Origin: 1-14-0-10-45-29 sp041650255
Lineage (GTDB): Archaea > Micrarchaeota > Micrarchaeia > Anstonellales > Anstonellaceae
Direction: 5' to 3'
DNA: 64,000 nt
Assembly (NCBI GenBank): GCA_041650255.1
Contig: JBAZLL010000003.1
Location: forward strand, 1-64,000
Part shown: positions 7,053 through 15,570 of the stretch, piece by piece
Position numbering within the stretch: position 1 is the first letter of the stretch
How the letters are laid out: each line of letters begins with the position of its first letter
Program-made: the position numbers and the translations under genes
The notes under the pieces: generated by a model
What the model was told of the DNA's origin: nothing
The model's input: the letters and a program-made list of their open reading frames with translations, nothing else
Database searches by the model: none

Positions 7053-7981
7053 TGCACCTTGCAACTGCTCATCTGCTCCGGCGAATGTTGCACATTTCCA
7101 GCAAGCAGATTTTCAAAATCCTCAAGCGTTTTTGGACCTACAAGCGACTTTTTATTCAAAAAGAACGTGGGCGTGCCATAAATGCCCGCCGCCTTTCCGG
7201 CATCCTCATCTTTTTTGAGCCTCTGCATCACTTCAGAAGAATTCATGCACGCATCAAACTTATTCAAATCCATACCCAATCTCTGAGAAATATTTCTCAA
7301 GCCGGATAACGAATGGTCATCTTTTGTAAATAGCTCGTCATGATACTGCCAGAATTTTCCCTGCTCGTCCGCGCAAAATGCCGCCTCTGCAGAAATCGTG
7401 CTGGTGTTGTGTGCAACAATCGGATAAGCCCTAAACTCAAGGCTTACTTCCGGATGCTTTGCAAGAAATTGGGAAAGCAACGGCTCGGTTGATTTTGTAT
7501 ATGGGCAACTGAAACAGCCAAATTCCACCAACACAATACTGCCATTTCCCTTAAGCGGCCCGACTCCGGGTGCAACAAAAGTTATGTTCCCATTATTCGC
7601 ATTCCCCGCAACCGCATCAAACACACAAAACGCACTACTGTTTGGTCCATTGCAGTTTCCGTACGCCCAATAATTATACACCGCAGCGACGGAATATATC
7701 ATGCTCCCAAAAAACAGCAATGTAAATAGAAGTGAAAATAATGCAAAATGTTTATGTAATGCCTTTGCAAGCGGCGGCGAGTGCTCAAGCGTTTTTGCAA
7801 CAAGTGTCGCCTTTATCCTCTCATCCAGTTTGCTCTCGCAAGGGCGCAATGTCATTGTTCTGCCAACACATCCAAACGCTTCAATCGCAAGCGCGCGGTA
7901 TTTGGCCGAAAATATCCCCAGAATAGCAAACACTATCAACGCAACAAAACATAGCATAAACTCAACCTCGTGAAAATGCAA
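7049..7981 (-). CDS. Membrane-anchored DsbA-like thiol-disulfide oxidoreductase
   Basis: A 310-residue protein with two hydrophobic segments (about residues 8-24 and 80-100) and a C-terminal thioredoxin-fold domain of the DsbA/DSBA-like type. The active site is C156-F-S-C159 in EFGCFSCPYTK, with the cis-proline loop GTPTFF near residue 275, both hallmarks of this family. The domain would face the outside of the membrane and could form or reshuffle disulfides. That suits a genome whose window encodes several Cys-rich exported proteins. It follows sufS on the same strand with a 41-bp gap. The terminal codons fall in the 49-bp repeat shared with tRNA-Leu. The redox partner is not visible. Confidence 0.88.
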   Translation of the reverse strand: MHFHEVEFMLCFVALIVFAILGIFSAKYRALAIEAFGCVGRTMTLRPCESKLDERIKATLVAKTLEHSPPLAKALHKHFALFSLLFTLLFFGSMIYSVAAVYNYWAYGNCNGPNSSAFCVFDAVAGNANNGNITFVAPGVGPLKGNGSIVLVEFGCFSCPYTKSTEPLLSQFLAKHPEVSLEFRAYPIVAHNTSTISAEAAFCADEQGKFWQYHDELFTKDDHSLSGLRNISQRLGMDLNKFDACMNSSEVMQRLKKDEDAGKAAGIYGTPTFFLNKKSLVGPKTLEDFENLLAGNVQHSPEQMSSCKVQ

Positions 7982-8022
7982 TGCAAGAAAGCACTTTGCT
8001 TTCCTGCCTCAAGCATTTCATA

Positions 8023-9195
8023 TCAACTCAGCATAGATATTTTCTCAAGCGCTTCCGCAAATTTTTGCACCTGCTTTTCATCATTGTATATGTGCAACGA
8101 AGCGCGAACTGTTCCATCCACTCCAAGCTTTTTTGTTAATGGCATGGCGCAATGATGCCCCGAGCGCAATGCAAATGCGAATTTATCCAGCATTACTGCA
8201 GTCTGGTGATGCTCAACTCCCTTCACATTAAATGCAAAAAGAGCGCACGCCTTTTTTTGTGCCTCGGCAGGCCCGTATAATCGCACATTTTTTGCCCGCG
8301 CGAACACCTTAAGCATCGCATTTATCATCGCCTTCTCGTGCGCCTCAATGTTTGAATATCCAATCTTTGAGATAGTGTCAATCGCCGCTCCCAGTCCAAT
8401 CCATTCCGCAATTGCCGGAGTGCCGGCTTCAAATCTTTCCCTATTTTCAATGAGCTTATATTTTTCCAAACTCGCCTGGCGAATCGTTCCGCCCCCCAAG
8501 AACCAAGGATTAAGCGGCGCGCCTTCCCGATGATACAGCACCCCGACTCCTGTGGGTCCAAAACACTTATGCGCGGAGAACGCGATATAATCCGCCTTCA
8601 CTTTTGACAAATCCAGCGCATGATGCCCGACATGTTGTGCCGCGTCAATCATAACAAGCGCTCCCGCATCTTTTGAAATTTTTACCATCTGCTCAATCGG
8701 CATTTGCGCCCCGACTACATTGCTGCACGCGCTAAAACTCACAAGCCTTGTTTTTTTGCAAATAATCTCGTTAAGCCCGTTTGCATCAATAATGCCCTGT
8801 TCATCCGATTTGATTATTTTCACTTTCACTCCTTTTTCCCCAAGTTTTAGCCACGGGAGCAAATTTGAATGGTGTTCAATATCAGTCACAATTATCTCGT
8901 CATTTTCTTTCCAATCATTTCCAAGAGCAACAGCATTAATCGCTTCCGTGCAATTTCTCACATTTACAAATTCCTGCTCGTTTGCATGGAAAAATTTCGC
9001 AAGCTTTGGATACACTGCCTCATACTCTTCGGATGCCTTTCTTGTGAGCCTGTGTGCGCCCCTATGTATGTTCGCCCTGTATTGGGTGTAATACTCATCC
9101 ATCTTCTCAACAACCGCCTTGGCTGTGAGTGAAGATGCGCCGGAATCAAAGTAAGTGATATTCTGCGGCACACAAAATAAGTTTGAATAATCCAT
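8023..9195 (-). CDS. sufS: SufS-type cysteine desulfurase
   Basis: A 390-residue class V aminotransferase-fold enzyme that takes sulfur from cysteine, using PLP, for Fe-S cluster assembly. The PLP lysine is K210 in AFSAHKCFGPTG, the persulfide cysteine is C349 in RSGHHCAMPL (the group II, SufS form), and NIHRGAHRLT and IEHHSNLLPW are typical of the group. No SufBCD scaffold is in the window; a second desulfurase (NifS-type) and an IscU-like scaffold lie just beyond the DtxR-like regulator. An AT-rich TATA-like stretch precedes the ATG by about 25 nt. The clustering suggests iron-responsive control of sulfur mobilisation. Confidence 0.93.
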   Translation of the reverse strand: MDYSNLFCVPQNITYFDSGASSLTAKAVVEKMDEYYTQYRANIHRGAHRLTRKASEEYEAVYPKLAKFFHANEQEFVNVRNCTEAINAVALGNDWKENDEIIVTDIEHHSNLLPWLKLGEKGVKVKIIKSDEQGIIDANGLNEIICKKTRLVSFSACSNVVGAQMPIEQMVKISKDAGALVMIDAAQHVGHHALDLSKVKADYIAFSAHKCFGPTGVGVLYHREGAPLNPWFLGGGTIRQASLEKYKLIENRERFEAGTPAIAEWIGLGAAIDTISKIGYSNIEAHEKAMINAMLKVFARAKNVRLYGPAEAQKKACALFAFNVKGVEHHQTAVMLDKFAFALRSGHHCAMPLTKKLGVDGTVRASLHIYNDEKQVQKFAEALEKISMLS

Positions 9196-9261
9196 ATACT
9201 TAGCACCAGATTGCGATTTTTAATATTTCCCAGAAATCTTTCTCTTTATCGATCGGTTCGC

Positions 9262-9630
9262 CTAATTTTTTTTCTTGCCGCAAAAAGCAACGAGCCTCTT
9301 TATTGTGTCATCAGACAGGCAATGCTCAATCGCGCACGCTTCTTTCTTTGCCCTTTGTTTCTCAACTCCCAGGCATTTTTGTAAAAATCCCTCAAGCGTG
9401 CAATATTTTCCGTCAATTTTTTTTGCAACGCAGATTCCTTTTTGGGTAAGCTTCACTCTGCCGTATTTTTTCATTGACACAAAGCCCTCCTGCTTGAGCT
9501 TTTGCAATGTAATGGAAACGGATATTTTTGATATGCCAAGCGAGTTTGCAATATCAACCGACTTCACTCCGTCCCCTTTGTCCAGTTCAAGCGCCGTTTT
9601 GCAATAATTCTCAATGGTTTCCTGCTGCAT
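9262..9630 (-). CDS. DtxR/MntR-like metal-dependent transcriptional regulator
   Basis: A 122-residue protein with an N-terminal winged helix (VKSVDIANSLGISKISVSITLQKLKQEG as the helix-turn-helix, then MKKYGRVKLTQKG as the wing) and a short helical dimerisation and metal-binding part with AIEHCLSD. This is the DtxR/IdeR/MntR layout without the C-terminal SH3 domain. Such regulators bind Fe2+ or Mn2+ and then DNA. It lies between sufS and the divergent nifS-iscU pair. A palindrome overlapping a TATA-like sequence (9649-9662) precedes its own start, so it may repress itself and nifS. Which metal it senses is unknown. Confidence 0.85.
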   Translation of the reverse strand: MQQETIENYCKTALELDKGDGVKSVDIANSLGISKISVSITLQKLKQEGFVSMKKYGRVKLTQKGICVAKKIDGKYCTLEGFLQKCLGVEKQRAKKEACAIEHCLSDDTIKRLVAFCGKKKN

Positions 9631-9648
9631 AAAAGTTCTATTTGTCTA

Positions 9649-9662
9649 ACTATTTATATAGT
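9649..9662. promoter_or_regulatory. Palindromic operator candidate between dtxR-like gene and nifS
   Basis: ACTAT-TTAT-ATAGT is a 14-bp interrupted palindrome in the 84-bp divergent intergenic region. It overlaps a TATA-like TTTATATA located about 20-30 nt before the regulator's ATG at 9630, so a protein bound here would block transcription start. A separate TATA-like AAATATAAG near 9684 serves nifS. Binding by the DtxR-like protein is inferred from position and symmetry only. Confidence 0.45.
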
Positions 9663-9714
9663 CTTCGGTCAAAAAAACGAGAGAAATATAAGCAATCCTT
9701 TCCCATTTAGCATT

Positions 9715-10863
9715 ATGAAAACGGTTTATTTGGACAACGGGGCAACAACAATACCTGACGCGTCGGTTCTCTCCCTAGTCCAAAAAATAAGCTCGCAGGA
9801 ATACGGCAACGCCTCCTCAATACATCACATGGGAGTGCAGGCAAGGGCGGTGCTTGAGGATGCACGCAAAAAAATCGCCTCCTCAATAGATGCGACGCCT
9901 GATGAGCTTCTTTTCACTTCCGGTGGCAGTGAATCAAACAATTTGGCAATCAAGGGATTTGCATTTGCAAATAAGAATAAAGGCAATCACATAATCATCA
10001 CAAAAATCGAGCACGAGTGTGTTCTAAACTCGTGCAAATGGCTTCAAACACAGGGGTTTGAAATCACTTTTCTTGATGTGGACAAGGAAGGCTTTGTCAG
10101 TGCAAAATCGTTGGAGGACGCAATCACGCCCAAAACAATTCTTGTATCCATCATTCATGCAAACAACGAAATCGGTACAATTCAGGACATACCCGCGCTT
10201 TATTCAATTTGCAAAAAGCACAAAGTAATTCTTCACACCGACGCCTGTCAATCCTATACAAAAACGGCCGTGAGCTCAAACTTTGCAGACATGATTACTC
10301 TTAACTCGCACAAAATACACGGACCAAAAGGCGTCGGCGCCCTTTACGTTAGAAAAGGAATCAAACTTACTGCTCTAATTCACGGCGGCGGGCACGAGCG
10401 CAACCTTCGCTCGGGCACGGAAAATGTTGCGGGCATTGTCGGATTTGCATACGCATCCGAGCTTGCGTTTGAAAAAAAGCATGTGCAAAAAATGCAATCA
10501 CTGCGCGACTATTTCATAAACGAGGCTCTCAAAATAGATGCAACACAGCTCAACGGCGCAACTGGAAAAAACCGGCTCTGCAACAACGTGAATATTTCTT
10601 TTAGGGGAATAGAGGGCGAGTCGATAATCGCAATGCTTGATTTGGATGGAATTTGCGCCTCCACCGGCTCTGCATGTGCCTCAAAAAGCCTGGATCCCTC
10701 TCATGTTCTTATGGCTCTTGAAGACGATGCGGAGCGTGCTCACGGCTCCGTGCGCTTCAGTTTGAGCAGATACACAACCAAGGAGGAAATTGATTTTGCG
10801 CTTGAGAAGCTAAAATCAACGGTGCAAAGGCTTCGCAAAATTTCCCCGATTTCAAGAGAGTGA
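9715..10863 (+). CDS. NifS/IscS-type cysteine desulfurase
   Basis: A 382-residue PLP-dependent cysteine desulfurase of group I, which passes persulfide sulfur to an Fe-S scaffold. The start MKTVYLDNGATT, the PLP lysine K200 in TLNSHKIHGPKG and the cysteine loop ASTGSACASKS (C321) identify it. It is followed by the IscU/NifU-type scaffold gene 60 bp downstream, which gives the usual donor-acceptor pair. Two desulfurases of different groups in one 3-kb stretch may serve different sulfur routes. A TATA-like box at about 9684-9692 precedes the ATG. Confidence 0.93.
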   Translation: MKTVYLDNGATTIPDASVLSLVQKISSQEYGNASSIHHMGVQARAVLEDARKKIASSIDATPDELLFTSGGSESNNLAIKGFAFANKNKGNHIIITKIEHECVLNSCKWLQTQGFEITFLDVDKEGFVSAKSLEDAITPKTILVSIIHANNEIGTIQDIPALYSICKKHKVILHTDACQSYTKTAVSSNFADMITLNSHKIHGPKGVGALYVRKGIKLTALIHGGGHERNLRSGTENVAGIVGFAYASELAFEKKHVQKMQSLRDYFINEALKIDATQLNGATGKNRLCNNVNISFRGIEGESIIAMLDLDGICASTGSACASKSLDPSHVLMALEDDAERAHGSVRFSLSRYTTKEEIDFALEKLKSTVQRLRKISPISRE

Positions 10864-10923
10864 AAACCCCATTATGAATTCAAATTAAATTTGCGCCATA
10901 AACGGCGTTTCAAAGGTGTAAAT

Positions 10924-11301
10924 ATGTACTCTAAAGAAATACTTGCGCGTTTCAAAGAACCCAAATTTGCCGGCGAGATTGAAGATGCAGATGGAGTGGG
11001 AGAAGTCGGCAATGTAAAATGCGGGGACATAATGCGTGTTTACATAAAAGTGAAAGACAACAAAATTTCGCAAATAAAATTCAAGACTTACGGGTGCGTT
11101 GCCGCAATAGCCTCTTCGGATTTCTTATGCCAAATAGTTTTGGGCAAAACGCTTGATGAAGCAATCAAAACAAACGCAAAGGATGTAATTGCCGCAATGG
11201 GCTCGGATGTTCCTCTTGTAAAAGTGCATTGCTCCGTGCTTGCGCAGGACGCGCTGAAAAAAGCGATTGAAGATTACAAAAAGAAGGGGAAAAAGAACTA
11301 A
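10924..11301 (+). CDS. IscU/NifU-type Fe-S cluster scaffold protein
   Basis: A 125-residue scaffold protein that assembles Fe-S clusters with sulfur from a cysteine desulfurase. The three ligand cysteines are C33 in VKCGD, C58 in TYGCVAA and C103 in VHCSVLA, with the conserved Asp35. The loop normally reading GCGAS/A is GCVAAIASS here. The ATG at 10924 follows an AAAGGTG Shine-Dalgarno motif by a few bases, fixing the start; an upstream in-frame start near 10891 lacks support. It follows nifS and ends just before the convergent IPK gene. Confidence 0.9.
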   Translation: MYSKEILARFKEPKFAGEIEDADGVGEVGNVKCGDIMRVYIKVKDNKISQIKFKTYGCVAAIASSDFLCQIVLGKTLDEAIKTNAKDVIAAMGSDVPLVKVHCSVLAQDALKKAIEDYKKKGKKN

Positions 11302-11330
11302 GCAAGAAATTTGCAAATAAATTCGATTTC

Positions 11331-12086
11331 TTAAAATTCGATCTTGGTGCAAATATCTTTTTTTCCATTCAGAATATTCTCAACTCTTTTCGCAAAGTTT
11401 GCATTCACTATATAATAAGTCCCGCCAGCTTTTCTCATCTCATTAATTTTCCCAAGCATTCCGCCCGTAACGTCCGGAGAGCCCGACTCTTTTATATGTT
11501 TTTTAATCTCTTCAAAATTAGATTCTTCAATTCTTTCAATAACTTTTTCGCCTGCCAAAATTCCATCAACATCTGTTCCAAGCACGACAAATTCCGCCTC
11601 ACTTGCCAAATATGCAATCATCTGGTCGCCAGAGCATACCGAAATTCCAAGCTTTTCATCAGGCACCATATCTCCGTGCAATATTGGCATTTTGCCATTT
11701 TTTAGCGCCTCAAACATGAGCTTTTTATCAAATTTCACGATCCTCTTATTATTTGATTTTATCAACTCATGCGGTGCGAGTTTTTGGACGTCAACCCCTT
11801 CTTCTCTTAATTGGTCTTGTAGCATTTGTGAAAGTTTTGCGCACGCAACCTGAACCTCTTTCGCAGATTTTTTCTGTTGTTCTGTTTTAACTCCCTCATT
11901 CAGTTTATGTTCAATTACAAGTGCATGCCCAAAAGAGCCTGCTCCGTGCACCAAAACAATGTCCTTCACTCCACTTTTCCAGACCTTCGCAAGCATTTTT
12001 GCCAATTTTTTGATATTTTGCAAATTAGCCTCACATCTGCCTTTTTTGTTTGTGATAACACTGCCGCCTAATTTGAGGAGTTTCAT
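11331..12086 (-). CDS. Isopentenyl phosphate kinase
   Basis: A 251-residue amino-acid-kinase-fold enzyme that phosphorylates isopentenyl phosphate to isopentenyl diphosphate, the last step of the archaeal mevalonate pathways. The N-terminal MKLLKLGGSVIT nucleotide loop, the HGAGSFGH motif (its His is the catalytic/phosphate residue in characterised IPKs) and the GTDVDGI segment are visible. The frame extends 14 codons upstream, but MKLLKLGGSV is the conserved start. It is divergent from the flavin prenyltransferase gene with 50 bp between them and lies beside the rest of the alternative mevalonate genes. Confidence 0.92.
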   Translation of the reverse strand: MKLLKLGGSVITNKKGRCEANLQNIKKLAKMLAKVWKSGVKDIVLVHGAGSFGHALVIEHKLNEGVKTEQQKKSAKEVQVACAKLSQMLQDQLREEGVDVQKLAPHELIKSNNKRIVKFDKKLMFEALKNGKMPILHGDMVPDEKLGISVCSGDQMIAYLASEAEFVVLGTDVDGILAGEKVIERIEESNFEEIKKHIKESGSPDVTGGMLGKINEMRKAGGTYYIVNANFAKRVENILNGKKDICTKIEF

Positions 12087-12136
12087 AAAAAAACCACTCA
12101 TTTGCACTTTAAAATGCCTTCTCGCCAAATATCTCT

Positions 12137-12670
12137 ATGAAATTAGTCCTTGCCATCACCGGCGCATCAGGTATCCAATACGGCATCCGTTTGCTCGGGC
12201 ATATCAAATCCTACAATCAAGAGGTAAAGCTAATCATCTCAACCGGGGCAAAAAAAGTCGCAGAAGCAGAAAATCAAACTCTTCCAAAAGCCGACTATGA
12301 TGAGTTTGATTTATCTGCCCCCTGCGCCTCAGGTTCAAACCCGCCAGACGCACTAATTATATGTCCCTGCTCTCTCAAAACATTAGGTGAAATAGCCAAT
12401 GGAGTTGGAAGCAGCCTAATTTCCCGCACAGCCGAAGTCTGCCTAAAGGAAAGAAAAAATCTAATTTTAGTAATCCGTGAAACGCCTTATTCTTTAATCA
12501 CAATAAAAAATATGGGGCGCATCACTCTGGCAGGTGGAATAATCTTGCCTGCCTCTCCAGCATTCTATCATCAGCCTAAAAAAATAGATGATTTAATTGA
12601 CTTTATCTGTGGCAAAATATTTGACCAATTGCAAATAAAGCACAATTTATTCAAGAGATGGGGTGAGTAA
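12137..12670 (+). CDS. UbiX-like flavin prenyltransferase
   Basis: A 177-residue flavoprotein that prenylates FMN to make the cofactor of UbiD-type decarboxylases. The N-terminal LVLAITGASGIQYGIRLL is the FMN-binding loop, and ICPCSLKTLGEIANGVGSSLI and RETPYS are conserved UbiX blocks. Its stop codon abuts the ATG of the UbiD-family gene, so the cofactor maker and user are co-transcribed. This gene and the three that follow form an operon for the late mevalonate steps. Confidence 0.93.
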   Translation: MKLVLAITGASGIQYGIRLLGHIKSYNQEVKLIISTGAKKVAEAENQTLPKADYDEFDLSAPCASGSNPPDALIICPCSLKTLGEIANGVGSSLISRTAEVCLKERKNLILVIRETPYSLITIKNMGRITLAGGIILPASPAFYHQPKKIDDLIDFICGKIFDQLQIKHNLFKRWGE

Positions 12671-13975
12671 ATGAAAACATTTCGCGATTTTATAGATCAA
12701 CTCAAAAAAGACGGGGAATTAATTGAACTAAAAAAACCCATTTCAAAAAAGTTGGATCTCGCAGGAGTTCTAAAAGCGCTTGATGGCAAGCCAGTTTTCA
12801 CAACTCAAATAAAGGAAAACAAGGGTGCAATAGTCGCAGGCAATATTTTCTGTACGAAAGATTTAATTTGCAAATATTATGGAATAAAAAAGGAGCAACT
12901 AATTCCAAACCTCATAAAAGCAATCGAAAAGCCAACAAAACCAAAAGAAATTTCAAAAGAAAAAGCTCCGGTTTTAGAACAAACAATGCAAACGCCTGAT
13001 TTGGATCTGCTCCCAATTCTGACTCATGCAGACAAGGATGGAGGTCCATACTTCTCTTCAGCAGTTGTAATTTCAAAAGACAAAGAATTAGGCCAAAACT
13101 GTTCATTTCATCGCATGATGCAAATCGGCAAAGACAAACTGGTTGCCCGCATACTGGAGCGACACACTGATGAATTCATAAAACGAAATGGCGGCACCCT
13201 AGAAGTTGCGATAGTAATCGGTGCTCCGATTAATTTCTTGCTTGCATCCGCAATTTCAACAAAAATCGGAATAGATGAAACTCATATCGCAAATTCTCTT
13301 TCTCCTTTAAACGTAGTAAAATTAGACAATGGCATTTTAGTGCCAGCAGAAGCGGAATTTGTTTTTGAGGCAACAATTACAAATGAAATGCATGCAGAGG
13401 GGCCATTCATAGATTTAACCGAAACCTATGATATCGTGCGCCAGCAGAGAATAGTAAAAATAAACAAAATTCATCATCGCACAAATCCAATATATCACGC
13501 CCTTCTTCCCGGTGCATTGGAGCACAAAATTTTAATGGGCATGCCAAAAGAGCCAACCATTTTCATAGAAGTGAATAAAATTGCAAAATGCACTGGGGTA
13601 AATATTACTCCCGGCGGCTGTTCATGGCTTCATGCAGTAGTATCAATTGATAAAAAGAGAGAAGACGACGGCAAAAAAGCAATAGATGCCTGCTTTGAAG
13701 GGCACAAATCTCTCAAGCACTGTGTAATAGTTGATTCGGATATAGATATTTACACACCTGACGAGGTAGAATGGGCAATTGCCACTCGTGCACAGGCAGA
13801 CAAGGACATAATAGTGAAATCAGACCAAAAGGGCTCTTCTTTGGATCCTTCAGCAGACCCAAACACACGAAAAACCTCCAAAGCTGGAATAGATGCTACA
13901 AAGCCTCTAATCGCCCATGGAAAAAACTTTGAAAAAGCAGGATGGAAAAAAGTAAATCCAAACAATTATCTCTAA
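12671..13975 (+). CDS. UbiD-family decarboxylase, likely anhydromevalonate phosphate decarboxylase
   Basis: A 434-residue prenylated-FMN-dependent decarboxylase. In archaea such a UbiD paralogue decarboxylates trans-anhydromevalonate 5-phosphate to isopentenyl phosphate. The frame shows the family blocks: SFHRMMQIGKDKLVARILERH near residues 140-160, EMHAEGPFIDLTETYD with the Glu-Arg-Glu network region, and GCSWLHAVVSI. Context gives the specificity: UbiX is immediately upstream, both subunits of an aconitase-X dehydratase are immediately downstream, and IPK is adjacent. From the sequence alone it could be another UbiD enzyme, so the assignment rests on the cluster. Confidence 0.87.
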   Translation: MKTFRDFIDQLKKDGELIELKKPISKKLDLAGVLKALDGKPVFTTQIKENKGAIVAGNIFCTKDLICKYYGIKKEQLIPNLIKAIEKPTKPKEISKEKAPVLEQTMQTPDLDLLPILTHADKDGGPYFSSAVVISKDKELGQNCSFHRMMQIGKDKLVARILERHTDEFIKRNGGTLEVAIVIGAPINFLLASAISTKIGIDETHIANSLSPLNVVKLDNGILVPAEAEFVFEATITNEMHAEGPFIDLTETYDIVRQQRIVKINKIHHRTNPIYHALLPGALEHKILMGMPKEPTIFIEVNKIAKCTGVNITPGGCSWLHAVVSIDKKREDDGKKAIDACFEGHKSLKHCVIVDSDIDIYTPDEVEWAIATRAQADKDIIVKSDQKGSSLDPSADPNTRKTSKAGIDATKPLIAHGKNFEKAGWKKVNPNNYL

Positions 13976-13984
13976 GGTGCATAA

Positions 13985-15160
13985 ATGCAACTAACCCAAG
14001 AACAGCAAAAAATGTCCGATGGCGAATTTGGCGAAGCGCAAGCGCAGGCAATGCGAATACTTGTCGCCTTAGGCAAAATTTACAAAGCGGAAAATCTTAT
14101 CTCAATTTCCTCTGCCCAAGTATCCGGAGTCTCATATGAAACAATCGGGGATGCCGGATTGGAGTATCTGCAAGATTATGTAAAAAAGAATGCAAAAGTA
14201 AAAGTTCTTACATTCCTCAATCCTGCTGGAATGGACCGCGACCAATGGCAAAAAATGAGTGTTCCTGCCGTCTTTGCAAAAAAGCAAATCCAAATTTTGG
14301 ACGCGTTCAAATCCATGGGAATAACAATGAGCTGTACTTGTGCACCTTATCATATCGGAATAAGGCCAAAAGTAGGAGAACATATCGCATGGGCAGAATC
14401 CTCGGCAGTTGCATTTTCAAATTCAGTTTTAGGCGCAAGGACAAATCGCGAAGGTGGTCCATCTGCCCTTGCGGCGGCAATCACTGGGCTCACTCCAAAT
14501 TATGGCTTGCATTTGGATGAAAATCGTTTTGCAGATATAATAATTAATGTAAAAGCAAAGCCAAAAACCACTGCCGATTTTGGTGCAATGGGTTCCTATC
14601 TTGGAGCGAAACTAAAGGCATCAATTCCGGCTTTCACAAACCTAAAACAAGTGCCCGAAATAAAGCTCAAAACATTGGGCGCTTCCATGGCGGCAACCGG
14701 TTCAACCGCCCTTTTTTACATAAAAGGAATCACTCCCGAGTACAAAGTGAACGAAGGGGCAGAAAAAATAAATTTCACTCAAGAAGAATTAATTTCTCAT
14801 AAAAAGGACCTAAACATCGGAGAAAAACCCGATTTGGTAACAATCGGCTGTCCTCATGCCTCTTTAGAGGAAATAAAAGAAGTAGCCCAATTTCTAAATG
14901 GAAAGAAGATAGCCCACAAACTTTGGGTATGCACTGCCAAAAAAACAAAAGAGCTTTCAGATGTGCAGGGCTTCACAAAAATAATCGAAACCGCCGGCGG
15001 GCTGGTAGTTGCAGATACGTGCATGGTGGTCTCACCTCTAAATCAAATGGGTTTCAAATGCACTGCATGCAATTCAGGCAAAGCCGCGAAATATTTAGCT
15101 TCCCTGCAAAAGCAAAAAGTAGTGTTTGGGGATATTGAGGATATAATTCTTGCAAAATAG
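13985..15160 (+). CDS. Aconitase X catalytic subunit (phosphomevalonate dehydratase large subunit)
   Basis: A 391-residue aconitase-X large subunit. In the archaeal mevalonate pathway this Fe-S enzyme dehydrates mevalonate 5-phosphate to trans-anhydromevalonate 5-phosphate. Probable cluster cysteines are in MSCTCAPYH, TIGCPHAS and ADTCMVVSP, and NSVLGARTNREGGPSAL is a conserved aconitase-X block. It begins 9 bp after the UbiD-family gene behind an AAGGTG motif and is followed after 8 bp by the small subunit. The Fe-S requirement fits the nearby cluster-assembly genes. Confidence 0.92.
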   Translation: MQLTQEQQKMSDGEFGEAQAQAMRILVALGKIYKAENLISISSAQVSGVSYETIGDAGLEYLQDYVKKNAKVKVLTFLNPAGMDRDQWQKMSVPAVFAKKQIQILDAFKSMGITMSCTCAPYHIGIRPKVGEHIAWAESSAVAFSNSVLGARTNREGGPSALAAAITGLTPNYGLHLDENRFADIIINVKAKPKTTADFGAMGSYLGAKLKASIPAFTNLKQVPEIKLKTLGASMAATGSTALFYIKGITPEYKVNEGAEKINFTQEELISHKKDLNIGEKPDLVTIGCPHASLEEIKEVAQFLNGKKIAHKLWVCTAKKTKELSDVQGFTKIIETAGGLVVADTCMVVSPLNQMGFKCTACNSGKAAKYLASLQKQKVVFGDIEDIILAK

Positions 15161-15168
15161 GTGTTTTC

Positions 15169-15570
15169 ATGCAAAAAGTAAAAGGTAGAACAATTTCGCC
15201 AGGAGTCGCGGAAGGCGAAGTGTTAATCAGCAAGGACGCCATCTCGTTTCTCGGCGGAATAAACCCAAAAACCGGAGTTTGTGAAGAGCCAAACCACTCT
15301 TTATATGGCAAATGCATTTCTGGCAAAGTGCTCATCTTTCCGCAGGGAAAAGGTTCCACCGTTGGCTCCTATGTTATGCTTCAATTAAAAAAGAACAACA
15401 AAGCCCCAATCGCAATAATCAATTTGGATGCCGAGCCAATAATCGCCGTGGGCGCAATCATCTCAAAAATTCCAATGATAGACAAATTAGAAAAAAACCC
15501 ATTCACATTTTTAAAAGACGGGCAGAGGGTAAAATTGGATGCAGAAAAAGGAATGCTCATCCTTCAATAA
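15169..15570 (+). CDS. Aconitase X swivel subunit (phosphomevalonate dehydratase small subunit)
   Basis: A 133-residue DUF126-type swivel domain protein that pairs with the preceding large subunit to form the dehydratase. GRTISPGVAEGEVLIS at the N-terminus and FPQGKGSTVGSYVMLQL (substrate-phosphate loop) are the recognisable blocks. It starts after an AGGTGTTTTC leader sequence. Its last 14 bp overlap the end of the convergent decarboxylase gene. Both subunits are intact, so the enzyme should be functional. Confidence 0.92.
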   Translation: MQKVKGRTISPGVAEGEVLISKDAISFLGGINPKTGVCEEPNHSLYGKCISGKVLIFPQGKGSTVGSYVMLQLKKNNKAPIAIINLDAEPIIAVGAIISKIPMIDKLEKNPFTFLKDGQRVKLDAEKGMLILQ

